The notes beneath the pieces are model-generated. The model had not been told where the DNA came from. It worked only from the letters and a program-made list of their open reading frames with translations, and did not search any database. Of a stretch of DNA of 64,000 nt, positions 17,083-24,611 are shown in pieces. The stretch's first letter is position 1, and every line of letters starts with the position of its first letter. The DNA comes from CAVRIA01 sp963721115. Its GTDB lineage: Bacteria; Desulfobacterota; Binatia; HRBIN30; CADEER01. The translations under genes and the position numbers were made by a program. The stretch covers positions 372,001 through 436,000 of the forward strand of contig CAVRIA010000004.1 in the NCBI GenBank assembly GCA_963721115.1, given 5' to 3'.

Positions 17083-17156
17083 CGGGGCGTGGCGCAGCCT
17101 GGTAGCGCACTCGCTTGGGGTGCGAGTGGTCGGCCGTTCAAATCGGCTCGCCCCGA
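17083..17156 (+). tRNA. tRNA-Pro, anticodon GGG
   Basis: A 74-base cloverleaf. The acceptor stem CGGGGCG (17083-17089) pairs with CGCCCCG (17149-17155), with discriminator A at 17156. The D stem is GCGC/GCGC around AGCCTGGTA; the anticodon stem CTCGC/GCGAG encloses loop TTGGGGT, anticodon GGG; the T stem GGCCG/CGGCT (one G-U) encloses TTCAAAT. The 3' CCA is not encoded (TTGT follows), so a CCA-adding enzyme is needed. It reads CCC and CCU codons. Confidence 0.96.
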
Positions 17157-17162
17157 TTGTCG

Positions 17163-17210
17163 CGGAGACGTGGAGCGGGCGGCGGTCCCGCCGCCCGCTC
17201 CACGTCTCCG
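17163..17210. repeat. 23-bp perfect inverted repeat after tRNA-Pro
   Basis: Bases 17163-17185 are perfectly complementary to 17188-17210, with only two bases between; the arms begin CGGAGACGTGG. The transcript would fold into a very stable GC-rich hairpin seven bases after the tRNA. No T-tract follows, so it is not a standard intrinsic terminator. It may act as a processing or termination structure or shield surE, which starts 84 bases further on. Confidence 0.7.
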
Positions 17211-17293
17211 GCGCCTCAGCAGCGTTTGGCACGCGGGTCGGGAGCCGGCTCCTCGGGTTTGCTCCTCCCGCGGCCCGGTGTTACTTTTCGTCG

Positions 17294-18043
17294 GTGATTA
17301 TCCTGGTCTCGAACGACGACGGTATACGCGCCGCCGGCATTCGGGCTCTGGAAGGGGCGCTGCAGTCGCTGGGAGAGGTGTGGGTCGTGGCTCCGGATCG
17401 CGAGCAGAGCGCGGCGAGCCACTCTCTGAGCCTCTACCGTCCCCTGCGAGCGGAGGAGGTCGGAGAGCGGCGCTTTTCGGTCGATGGAACGCCGACCGAC
17501 TGCATCAATCTGGCAATCAACGGCATTTTGCCGAAGAAGCCCGACCTGGTGGTATCGGGAATCAACCACGGCGCCAATCTCGGCGACGACATTACGTACT
17601 CCGGGACGGTGTCGGCTGCGATGGAGGGCACGTTGCTCGGTGTTCCCTCCATTGCCGTGTCGCTGGCCGTGCGCGAGCAGGCCGATTTCAGTGCCGCGGC
17701 GGCGTTCGCCGCGCGGCTCGCCGCCGCCGTGCGCGAGCACGGAATGCCACGCGACACGCTCTTGAACGTCAACATCCCGGCGCTTCCCGCCTCCGAGCTG
17801 CGAGGGTACGTCATTACCCGGCAGGGGAAGCGGAACTACGGCGACGCCATCGTCGAGAACGTCGATCCGCGCGGCAAGAAGTACTACTGGATCGGGGGCG
17901 ACGACATGGGCTTCGTTCCCGCCGAAGGAACAGATTTCACTGCGGTCGAGAGCGGATACATCTCCGTTACGCCTCTGCATCTCGATCTGACGAACTATGC
18001 ATCGATCCCGCAGGTCAGCGAGCTCAAGGTGAAGTGGCCATGA
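17294..18043 (+). CDS. surE: 5'-nucleotidase SurE
   Basis: A 249-residue divalent-metal-dependent nucleotidase/exopolyphosphatase. The metal site begins right at the N-terminus, ILVSNDDGIRAAG, with further ligands in VVAPDREQSAASHSLS and GINHGANLGDDITYSGTVSAAMEG, all SurE-diagnostic. I chose GTG 17294 because SurE proteins start 4-6 residues before the NDDG motif; the frame is open further upstream through the hairpin but is not SurE-like there. It overlaps pcm by 4 bases. The surE-pcm-nlpD order is conserved with enterobacteria. Confidence 0.96.
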   Translation: MIILVSNDDGIRAAGIRALEGALQSLGEVWVVAPDREQSAASHSLSLYRPLRAEEVGERRFSVDGTPTDCINLAINGILPKKPDLVVSGINHGANLGDDITYSGTVSAAMEGTLLGVPSIAVSLAVREQADFSAAAAFAARLAAAVREHGMPRDTLLNVNIPALPASELRGYVITRQGKRNYGDAIVENVDPRGKKYYWIGGDDMGFVPAEGTDFTAVESGYISVTPLHLDLTNYASIPQVSELKVKWP

Positions 18044-18681
18044 CCATGGGGGCGGAGCGCGATCGCATGGTGAGTCATCAGCTGATCCGCCGGGGTATCG
18101 AGGACGAGCGGGTGCTCCGCGCGATGCGGTCCGTTCCGCGCCACGAGTTCGTTCCGGGGAGTCTGCGCGAGCACGCCTATCGCGACGAGCCGCTGGCGAT
18201 CGGAGAGGGGCAGACGATCTCGCAGCCCTACATCGTGGCGCTGATGACGGAGGCCCTGCAGGTCCGATCCGGCGAGAAGATCCTGGAGATCGGTACCGGC
18301 TCGGGTTATCAGGCCGCCGTCCTCGCGGAGCTGGGGGCGACGGTCTGTACGGTCGAACGGCTACCCTCTCTGGCCGCGGCGGCGCGGGCACGGCTCGAGA
18401 CGCTCGGCTACGCAACCGTCCATGTCGTGGCAGGGGACGGCAACGACGGCTTTCCTGCCGCCGCGCCCTACGACGCGGTGCTGGTGACGGCCGCGGCGCG
18501 TGAAATTCCGCGCGCCCCGCTGGAGCAACTGCGCGTCATGGGGCGCATGGTGCTGCCGATCGGGAGCGAGGAAGCGCAGGAGTTGGTGCGGATCTGGAGG
18601 ACGGAAGAGGGTTTTCGCGAGGACTACCTCGGCGGTTGCAGGTTCGTGAAGCTGATCGGTCGACACGGCTGGGGCGGCTAG
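18040..18681 (+). CDS. pcm: Protein-L-isoaspartate O-methyltransferase
   Basis: A 213-residue SAM-dependent repair methyltransferase that starts conversion of L-isoaspartyl residues back to aspartate. Residues show VPRHEFVP, then IGEGQTISQPYIVALMTEAL (substrate loop), and the SAM motif ILEIGTGSGYQAAVLAEL. The C-terminal GRMVLPIGS strand is typical. ATG 18040 overlaps the surE stop (ATGA), indicating translational coupling. Confidence 0.96.
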   Translation: MTMGAERDRMVSHQLIRRGIEDERVLRAMRSVPRHEFVPGSLREHAYRDEPLAIGEGQTISQPYIVALMTEALQVRSGEKILEIGTGSGYQAAVLAELGATVCTVERLPSLAAAARARLETLGYATVHVVAGDGNDGFPAAAPYDAVLVTAAAREIPRAPLEQLRVMGRMVLPIGSEEAQELVRIWRTEEGFREDYLGGCRFVKLIGRHGWGG

Positions 18682-18716
18682 ATCGATCGACCGACGCCGG
18701 GTGGGGTGGACGGGCG

Positions 18717-19493
18717 ATGAGGTGGCGTTACGACTGGCGGTGGTGGATGCTCTTGCTGGGCGCGCTCTGGGCGTGCGGCGGCAAGGCGCCGCGTCGCGCC
18801 GCGTCGCCCGCTCCCGACGGGGGCCGGCACGTGGTACGGTCCGGCGAAACACTCTATGGCATCGGGCTGGCCTATGGTGTCTCGTACCGGGAAATCGCCC
18901 GCGCGAACGGCCTCACGGATCCCTCCCGCATCTACGTCGGGCAGCAGTTGCTCATCCCCGGCGCGAGGGGCGAAGCCGGCATCGTCCCAGCGGCGGACGA
19001 TGTTCTGCCGCACCGCGGACAAGGTCACCCGCGGCTTGCCAGTGCGAAACCGCCCGCCCCTCCGCCGAAGAACGCGCCCGGGTTTCGGTGGCCCGTGCCC
19101 TACGGGACCGTGACGTCGGGCTTCGGTCCCCGCAACGGGAGCTTTCACGATGGAATCGACATCTCGGCCCCGATCGGCGCTGCCGTGCGCGCCGCGGCGG
19201 ATGGCGAGGTCGCGTACTGCGCGAGCTTGCCCGGCTACGGGAAGGTGATAATTCTGCGGCATGGAGCGGGCTATGCGACGATATACGCGCACAACGAGCG
19301 GCAGAGCGTCCGCGAAGGACAGCGGGTGCGGCGAGGTCAGCTCATCGCCACCGTTGGCCGTTCTGGTCGGACCACCGGGCCGAACCTGCACTTCGAAATT
19401 CGGCGCAACAACGTGGCCCAGGATCCCCTCGATTTTCTCCCGAGCAGTCAGAAGGCACAAAGGGGCGGAGCTTGGGTCGACGGCGGCGGCTGA
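18717..19493 (+). CDS. NlpD-like LysM/LytM lipoprotein
   Basis: A 258-residue envelope protein. A short signal peptide with several Trp ends in the lipobox LWAC (Cys about residue 20). A LysM domain follows (HVVRSGETLYGIGLAYGVSY... IYVGQQLLIPG, residues about 40-85), then a Pro-rich linker and an M23/LytM domain (WPVPYGTVTSGFGPRNGSFHDGID... GRTTGPNLHFEIRRN). The first metal ligands HDGID are kept, but the usual HLH is NLH, so one zinc ligand is missing. In E. coli NlpD is likewise catalytically dead and activates the amidase AmiC. It follows pcm by 35 bases, as in the classic surE-pcm-nlpD cluster. Confidence 0.9.
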   Translation: MRWRYDWRWWMLLLGALWACGGKAPRRAASPAPDGGRHVVRSGETLYGIGLAYGVSYREIARANGLTDPSRIYVGQQLLIPGARGEAGIVPAADDVLPHRGQGHPRLASAKPPAPPPKNAPGFRWPVPYGTVTSGFGPRNGSFHDGIDISAPIGAAVRAAADGEVAYCASLPGYGKVIILRHGAGYATIYAHNERQSVREGQRVRRGQLIATVGRSGRTTGPNLHFEIRRNNVAQDPLDFLPSSQKAQRGGAWVDGGG

Positions 19494-19520
19494 CGCCAGC
19501 CGCCTCAGGAGGCTTGTCGA

Positions 19521-20039
19521 ATGATGGACCTTCGCGCGCACATCCGCGACATCCCCGACTTCCCGAAGCCCGGCATCGTGTTCAAGGACATCACACCGCT
19601 GCTGGCCAATGGAAAGGCCTTGCGGTGGACGGTGGACCACTTCGTCGAGCGATATCGAGGCTCCGTCGACATGGTGTTGGGTATCGAGTCGCGGGGTTTC
19701 ATCGTCGGCTCCGCTGTGGCGTACGGACTGGGCGTCGGGCTGGCTCTGGTGCGCAAACCCGGCAAGCTGCCGGCGGAGACCTTCTCGGCAGAGTACGAGC
19801 TGGAGTACGGGAACGACGTCCTAGAGATTCACCGCGACGCCTTCGGACATCCCTGCCGGGTCCTGATCGTCGACGATCTGCTGGCGACGGGTGGGACCGC
19901 GCGAGCCGCGGTGGAGCTGGTCGAGAAGTTGCGCGGTGAGGTGGTGGAGTGCGCGTTCGTGGTCGAGCTGTCTTTTCTCAACGGGAAACGGCGCTTGGCG
20001 CCTCACCCCGTCTACGCCCTCGTGCAGTTCGAAGGCTGA
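19521..20039 (+). CDS. apt: Adenine phosphoribosyltransferase
   Basis: A 172-residue purine-salvage enzyme that makes AMP from adenine and PRPP. It opens with IRDIPDFPKPGIVFKDITPLL, and carries ESRGFIVGSAVAYGLGVG, LVRKPGKLPAET and the PRPP-binding loop VLIVDDLLATGGTA. Ribosome site AGGAGG at 19506-19511. Two adjacent ATGs (19521, 19524) could both start. It takes the position occupied by rpoS in enterobacteria. Confidence 0.96.
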   Translation: MMDLRAHIRDIPDFPKPGIVFKDITPLLANGKALRWTVDHFVERYRGSVDMVLGIESRGFIVGSAVAYGLGVGLALVRKPGKLPAETFSAEYELEYGNDVLEIHRDAFGHPCRVLIVDDLLATGGTARAAVELVEKLRGEVVECAFVVELSFLNGKRRLAPHPVYALVQFEG

Positions 20040-20112
20040 TCCGGTTGCTGACCGCGTGGGGCTTTGCCGCGAGCGTGGAGATGAGGTCGGTTTGCAACTA
20101 GTGGAGTTTGTA

Positions 20113-20448
20113 ATGATGCGGATCTTCGTGATGGCGGCGATACTGGCCGTGGCGACCGCTGCCATGGGCGCTGATGACCAATTGGGCAAGGAGATCTACG
20201 AATCGCACTGTGGCTTCTGCCACGGCCCCAAGGGCGAGGGGAACGGTGTTGCAGGAGAGGCTCTCGATCCGCGACCGGCCGACTTCACCAAGCCCGAATT
20301 CTGGAAGGCGACGACCGATGCCCAGATTCGCGACGTCATCGCCAACGGCAAATCAGGCACCGCCATGGTGCCGTTTCGCACATCGCTCAAGCCGCACGAG
20401 ATCGACGCGGTGGCCGCCTTTCTAAAGAGCTTCGCGCCGAAGAACTGA
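20113..20448 (+). CDS. Small secreted class I cytochrome c
   Basis: A 111-residue protein with a Sec signal peptide (MMRIFVMAAILAVATAAMGA) and one haem c site, SHCGFCHG, near residue 36. The C-terminal helix DAVAAFLKSFAPKN and the Met in TAMVPFRTSL (probable axial ligand) fit a short periplasmic cytochrome c. It probably shuttles electrons. A GGAG site lies 7-10 bases before the tandem ATGs at 20113/20116. No oxidase or reductase gene is adjacent. Confidence 0.9.
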   Translation: MMRIFVMAAILAVATAAMGADDQLGKEIYESHCGFCHGPKGEGNGVAGEALDPRPADFTKPEFWKATTDAQIRDVIANGKSGTAMVPFRTSLKPHEIDAVAAFLKSFAPKN

Positions 20449-20472
20449 CGCCGGGATCCGCGGGGGGCGGAC

Positions 20473-21171
20473 TCAGTGAGCCGAGCTGAGCTGTTCCAGC
20501 AGGTGGCGCGCTTCGGTCATTTGACGCTTCTTGCCCTGCTGCTCGGCGATGTTCGCCGCGGCTTCGAGCAGCGACCGGCCGCGCTGCGGCTCGCCCATGT
20601 CGCGATAGGTTTCCGCCAGCTCGATGCGGGCGCTCACTGCCGTGGGGTTCAGCTCGATGGCGCGGTTCAGGCAATCCTCGGCCTTGGACAAGCTACCGCC
20701 GAGGACCCATGGAAGCTGGCGATAGAGACCACCCTTTGCCGCCAGGGCATCGGAGTGATTCGGGTCCAAGGCCAGAACGCGGTCCAGCTCCCTGTTGACC
20801 TTGAGCAAATTGACCGGATTGGGAGTGGCGCCGTCGAGCAGCAGCAATCGTCCCTCGTTTCCGAAGACCGCAAAGTGCGCGTCGGCGTTTCGATCGTCGG
20901 CTGCTACCGCCTGGCGTGCCAGGGCGAGGCCTTGACTGTAGGCTGCCCGCTTCGCTTCTCGGTCGGTCGCATCCTCTCCCTGGCGCAAGAGTTCGAGCGC
21001 CCGGGCGGCCAACTGCTGGGCCGTTGGTGCCGTTTGCCGATCGGTGAGGACAACGTGCTCCACCGCAACGCACTCATCATCCACCGCAGCGGCGCCCCAG
21101 GGGAGGAGGGTGAGCTGGAGGATTGCGGCACAAACGGCGAGCAAGCTGCTTTTCACGGATCGGCCTCTCAT
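20473..21171 (-). CDS. Exported TPR-repeat protein
   Basis: A 232-residue protein with an N-terminal signal sequence (RSVKSSLLAVCAAILQLTLLPWGAAA) and three or more tetratricopeptide repeats (ALELLRQGEDATDREAKRAAYSQG; VNRELDRVLALDPNHSDALA; AEDCLNRAIELNPTAVSARI). Such repeats mediate protein contacts in the periplasm or envelope. The start at 21171 is chosen for the signal peptide; the frame continues upstream to 21216. It converges with the cytochrome c gene. No specific role can be assigned. Confidence 0.82.
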   Translation of the reverse strand: MRGRSVKSSLLAVCAAILQLTLLPWGAAAVDDECVAVEHVVLTDRQTAPTAQQLAARALELLRQGEDATDREAKRAAYSQGLALARQAVAADDRNADAHFAVFGNEGRLLLLDGATPNPVNLLKVNRELDRVLALDPNHSDALAAKGGLYRQLPWVLGGSLSKAEDCLNRAIELNPTAVSARIELAETYRDMGEPQRGRSLLEAAANIAEQQGKKRQMTEARHLLEQLSSAH

Positions 21172-21222
21172 TGTTCGAGGTCCCACCGCGAACGCACCGG
21201 CCGCAGGGGAGGTCAAGACCTA

Positions 21223-22041
21223 TCAGATGGGTCGCTCACTGGCAATGGGTTCGAGCAGAGCGTCGACCGCGCCGGTGAAGGCCAGCACAGCGGACTGGAA
21301 CACGTGCGGTTGTTCGAGAGGCAGGTTGTGGCCGGCCTCGGGAATGAGCAGCAAGCGGGAGCGGGGGAGGGCCCGGCTCATCTTGACCGAGCCCGCCGGA
21401 GGCGTGAGCAGATCGTCGAGCCCTTGCAGGATCAGGGTAGGTGTCCGCGTTCGCCCCAACTCGTTGGTCCAGTGGTAGTCGCTGACGGCACGGGCGGCCG
21501 CGGCGTATGCCGCCGGGTCGTTGCCCAGGGTCCGCCGACTCATCGCCTGCACCAGTTCCGGGTGTCTCGCCGCGAAGGCGGGGGCGAAGGAGCGGGAAGC
21601 GTTGGCGCGGCGGGCGCTGAACCCGTTCCGCTCGACCGCGTCGGCGAGGCGCTGCCAGTTGGCGGTGGCGCGCGGCCCGACTTCGCTGGATGTGCTGACC
21701 AGAATCATCGAGCGCAGCCGGTTGGGGAAGTCGAGCGCAAAACGCTGGGCGATGACACCGCCCATGGAGATACCGAGCAGGTGGATGCGCTCGATCCCCA
21801 GATGCGACAACAGACAGGCGAGATCGGCCGCGAACGTATGCGTGCTGTAAGGGCCGGGCGGCTTGTCCGAGGCGCCGAAGCCGCGCACGTCCCAGAGGAG
21901 AACTCGATGGTGACGGGCAAACGCCTGGCGCGAGCCGTCCCAGAAGTGCAGATCGTTGCCGAGACCATGCGTGAGCACCAGCGGTGTGCCTTCGCCATCG
22001 ATCTCGCAGTGGAGACGGATATCGCCGCTTGAGATGCGCAT
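21223..22041 (-). CDS. Alpha/beta hydrolase, enol-lactonase-like
   Basis: A 272-residue hydrolase. The oxyanion motif is THGLGNDLHFW, the nucleophile Ser92 is in LLGISMGGVIAQ, and the catalytic His is in IPEAGHNLPLEQP. DVRGFGASDKP is the usual strand after the oxyanion hole. The closest style is PcaD-like 3-oxoadipate enol-lactonase, but no other aromatic-degradation gene is adjacent, so the substrate is open. The start at 22041 fits the domain boundary. The TPR gene follows after 51 bases on the same strand. Confidence 0.88.
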   Translation of the reverse strand: MRISSGDIRLHCEIDGEGTPLVLTHGLGNDLHFWDGSRQAFARHHRVLLWDVRGFGASDKPPGPYSTHTFAADLACLLSHLGIERIHLLGISMGGVIAQRFALDFPNRLRSMILVSTSSEVGPRATANWQRLADAVERNGFSARRANASRSFAPAFAARHPELVQAMSRRTLGNDPAAYAAAARAVSDYHWTNELGRTRTPTLILQGLDDLLTPPAGSVKMSRALPRSRLLLIPEAGHNLPLEQPHVFQSAVLAFTGAVDALLEPIASERPI

Positions 22042-22243
22042 GGACGTCCGAGGCTCTGTAACAGCCGCACGGCCCGCCCGGCAACCGCCGTTCGCGCCGG
22101 CTGTCGTCGTTGCCGATGCCAGCGCGCGGCGGTTGGAGGCCGCTCGACGGGACCCCCGCGGGACGTCGGCGGTACTTCCGCCAAGCGGGTTGAGCGGCGC
22201 AATCGTTGCCCTGTCGGTGCGGCCCGTGCGAGAGAAGCCGTGA

Positions 22244-22966
22244 ATGGGGACGGAAAGGGCAACGCACGTCCAGGTCGGTGCATCCCCCCTCACCCTGTCG
22301 GTGATCGTTCCGACGCTGAACGAGGAGGCCGAGGTGGCCGCGGCGCTGCTCAGTGCGCGCGCTCCGGCGGTCTGCGAAATCCTTGTCGTCGACGGCGGCA
22401 GCAGCGATGCCACGGTCGGCATCGCCCGCCAGCATGCGGACATCGTGATCGGCGCACCGTGCGGCAGGGCCCGTCAGCTCGACGACGGAGCCCGCCTTGC
22501 GCGCGGCGATGTCCTACTCTTCTTGCACGCCGACAGCGTCCTGCCGCACGGCTTCGATCATGCCGTCGTGCAGGCGCTGAGCGACGAGCGCGTGGTTGGA
22601 GGTCGCTTCGACGTGTGCCTGGCGCCGGGAGGCGCGCTGCTCTGGCTGACGGGGGAGTTGCTCAACTTGCGTTCGCGTCTCACGCGCATTTCCACCGGGG
22701 ACCAGGCGATCTTCGTTCGCCGTGGCGTGTACGGCGCCATCGGTGGCTTTCCCCAGATTCCGCTCATGGAGGACGTTGCCTTCAGTCGCGCGCTGAAGCG
22801 ATACGGGCAGGTCACCTGCTTGCGCGAGCGGGTAGTGACGTCGTCGCGGCGCTGGCGACGGCACGGCGTGGTCCGTACGATCCTGCTGATGTGGTCGCTG
22901 CGCTTTCTGTACTTCTGCGGCGTCTCGCCGCACCGGCTGCGGCGCGTCTATACCGACACGCGTTGA
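22244..22966 (+). CDS. Family 2 glycosyltransferase, TIGR04283-like
   Basis: A 240-residue GT-A enzyme. It begins LSVIVPTLNEEAEVAAALLS, has DGGSSDATVGIARQHADIVI and the family mark GRARQLDDGARLARGDVLLFLHADS, which includes the metal-binding D-x-S. GDQAIFVRRGVYGAIGGFP and LMEDVAFSRALKR supply the acceptor and catalytic Glu-Asp. This is the pattern of the TIGR04283 group, named for arsenosugar biosynthesis context but widespread. The C-terminus has a hydrophobic segment. Two hundred bases separate it from the divergent hydrolase. Confidence 0.88.
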   Translation: MGTERATHVQVGASPLTLSVIVPTLNEEAEVAAALLSARAPAVCEILVVDGGSSDATVGIARQHADIVIGAPCGRARQLDDGARLARGDVLLFLHADSVLPHGFDHAVVQALSDERVVGGRFDVCLAPGGALLWLTGELLNLRSRLTRISTGDQAIFVRRGVYGAIGGFPQIPLMEDVAFSRALKRYGQVTCLRERVVTSSRRWRRHGVVRTILLMWSLRFLYFCGVSPHRLRRVYTDTR

Positions 22967-22988
22967 TGGGGGAGCGCTGTGGCGCGGT

Positions 22989-23004
22989 GCAGCTCGCGAG
23001 CTGC
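22989..23004. promoter_or_regulatory. 16-bp perfect palindrome, candidate activator site
   Basis: GCAGCTCGCGAGCTGC reads the same on both strands. It is centred about 90 bases upstream of the sigma-54 -24 element, the distance at which NtrC-type activators bind. It also lies 22 bases after the glycosyltransferase stop, so a transcript-end hairpin is the alternative; no T-tract follows. Confidence 0.45.
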
Positions 23005-23087
23005 GGCCGTCATCCATCCGCAGTCTCGATGCTACGCGATCCAGAGGCCGATGCACTTTTCCTGGGCGGGGGTATTGGCCTAGAATC

Positions 23088-23103
23088 TGGCACGCTTGTT
23101 GCG
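23088..23103 (+). promoter_or_regulatory. Near-consensus sigma-54 promoter
   Basis: TGGCACG at 23088-23094, four bases, then TTGCG at 23099-23103. This matches the sigma-54 consensus YTGGCACG-N4-TTGCW at all but the last position, including the preceding pyrimidine and the invariant GG (-24) and GC (-12) with correct spacing. Transcription would start near 23114 and run into the kinase/NtrC operon. A sigma-70-like TAGAAT at 23081 overlaps. Confidence 0.75.
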
Positions 23104-23139
23104 CAAGCGAATCGACGGTGGGAGGTGAGCACGGGAGTC

Positions 23140-23334
23140 ATGGACGCAAGGGCGAACGGAGCTGCGTTGCCCCTCGGAGGGCTGGATTCTGGACCGAGGA
23201 TCTCATCGAGCGCGATCGTGCGGGGCACTCTGTCGCTTTCCAAACTGGCGACCTCGATGTCCATTCTGCCGCTGATGCTGAATCGGGTGCCGCTCCGGCG
23301 GCGTTCGGGGTCCGCCCACCGGACGGTCGACTGA
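23140..23334 (+). CDS. Possible small leader ORF before the kinase gene
   Basis: A 64-codon frame starting at ATG 23140 with GGGAG four bases... upstream (23133-23137) and ending 27 bases before the kinase start. It is just downstream of the predicted sigma-54 start site. Third codon positions are GC-rich, mildly supporting coding, but the translation (short hydrophobic segment, then a basic tail) has no recognisable family. A competing frame overlaps it. It may simply be 5' leader. The rest of the 395-base stretch 22967-23361 holds the palindrome and promoter only. Confidence 0.22.
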   Translation: MDARANGAALPLGGLDSGPRISSSAIVRGTLSLSKLATSMSILPLMLNRVPLRRRSGSAHRTVD

Positions 23335-23361
23335 CGGAGGTCGGCGGGGAAACCGCTTCGT

Positions 23362-24588
23362 ATGGCCGTCCTGGGATTCCTCGCCGCGCTGGTTCTCTTC
23401 TTTCATTACAAGCGCAGGCTTGGTCGGTACCGCCGGCGGTACGGGATCGACGACGCTGCCCGGGCAGGCTCGACGGGGGCGGCGTGCGCCGGTGACTGGC
23501 AGCGCGAGTGGGCGGAGAAACTTCGGCGCCACGAGGAAAAGCATCGCCTGCACTGGGAGCGGAAGGCGGCGCGACGTCGGGCGAAGCGGCGGCGGAGTGC
23601 GCGTCCCGCGAGCGGCGCCGAGCTGGCCGAAGAAATCGACGCGGGGTCGGCGGAAGACGAGGTGTTGGAGCGAGCGCGGCGGCGGGCAGCTGCCGAAGTC
23701 GGCTTCTACAATCACCTGATGAGCTACCTGGGGGTGATGGCCTTCCTGGCCCTCATCAATATTTTGACGGCGCGCTACCCCTGGTTCATCTGGCCTGCCA
23801 TCGGCTGGGGCATCGGTCTGTTTGCCCACTACATGGCCGTCTTCGGTTCGCGCATGGTGCGAGAGAAGATCTTCGAGCCGGTGGTCGAACGCGAGGTGCG
23901 CAGGGAGAAGGTCGCGATGCAGACCGAGAAGCAGGCGAGCATCGACGAGCTCTCTTCGACGATTGCACACGAGATTCGCAATCCCATCGCGGCGGCGAAG
24001 AGTCTGGTGCAACAGATGGGGGAGGACCCCACGTCGGTGGAGAACGTCGAATACGCCAAGGTCGCGCTCGACGAGCTCGATCGGGTCGAACGCCGCATCT
24101 CCCATCTGCTGCGTTTCGCCAAGGAAGAAGAGTACCGATTCGACCACGTCAATCTAGCCGGCGTCGTCGACTCGGCACTCACTCAGATGCGTGCCAAGCT
24201 CGACGTCGCGAAGGTGACGGTGGCGCGCAACTACATCACCGGGCCGATCGTGAATGCCGATCCTGAGAAGCTGCGACAGGTATTCGCCAACGTCCTGGAC
24301 AATGCAATCGACGCGCTCCAGGCGGTGGCCGAGGAGCGCCGCATCGATCTGTTCATCGAGAACGGCGGTCGCGATGCCACGGTGCGCCTGCGCGACAACG
24401 GCTGCGGCATCCCACCGGAGAAGATCGATCGTATATTCAACCCATTCTTCACGACCAAGGAGAAGGGAACTGGCTTGGGGATGGCGATCTCGAAGAAGAT
24501 CATCGAGGCACACGAGGGGAGCATCGACGTGGTCAGCGAGCCCGGGCGCGGAACGGAGTTCGCCGTGCGTCTACCGCGCCCGCAGTAA
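23362..24588 (+). CDS. Membrane sensor histidine kinase (partner of NtrC-type regulator)
   Basis: A 408-residue kinase. A first membrane segment (AVLGFLAALVLFFHY) is followed by a highly charged Arg/Glu region (residues about 20-110), then a two-helix membrane module (LMSYLGVMAFLALINILTARY, FIWPAIGWGIGLFAHYMAVFG) of the 2TM type. The H-box is SSTIAHEIRNPIAAAKSLVQ, the N-box VLDNAIDAL, and G-boxes are DNGCGIPPE and GTGLGMAISKKI. There is no large periplasmic sensor, so it probably senses membrane or cytosolic cues. The sigma-54 activator follows 23 bases later, its likely phosphotransfer partner. Confidence 0.93.
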   Translation: MAVLGFLAALVLFFHYKRRLGRYRRRYGIDDAARAGSTGAACAGDWQREWAEKLRRHEEKHRLHWERKAARRRAKRRRSARPASGAELAEEIDAGSAEDEVLERARRRAAAEVGFYNHLMSYLGVMAFLALINILTARYPWFIWPAIGWGIGLFAHYMAVFGSRMVREKIFEPVVEREVRREKVAMQTEKQASIDELSSTIAHEIRNPIAAAKSLVQQMGEDPTSVENVEYAKVALDELDRVERRISHLLRFAKEEEYRFDHVNLAGVVDSALTQMRAKLDVAKVTVARNYITGPIVNADPEKLRQVFANVLDNAIDALQAVAEERRIDLFIENGGRDATVRLRDNGCGIPPEKIDRIFNPFFTTKEKGTGLGMAISKKIIEAHEGSIDVVSEPGRGTEFAVRLPRPQ

Positions 24589-24611
24589 CGCCGGCAGCGC
24601 GAACTCTCCAG

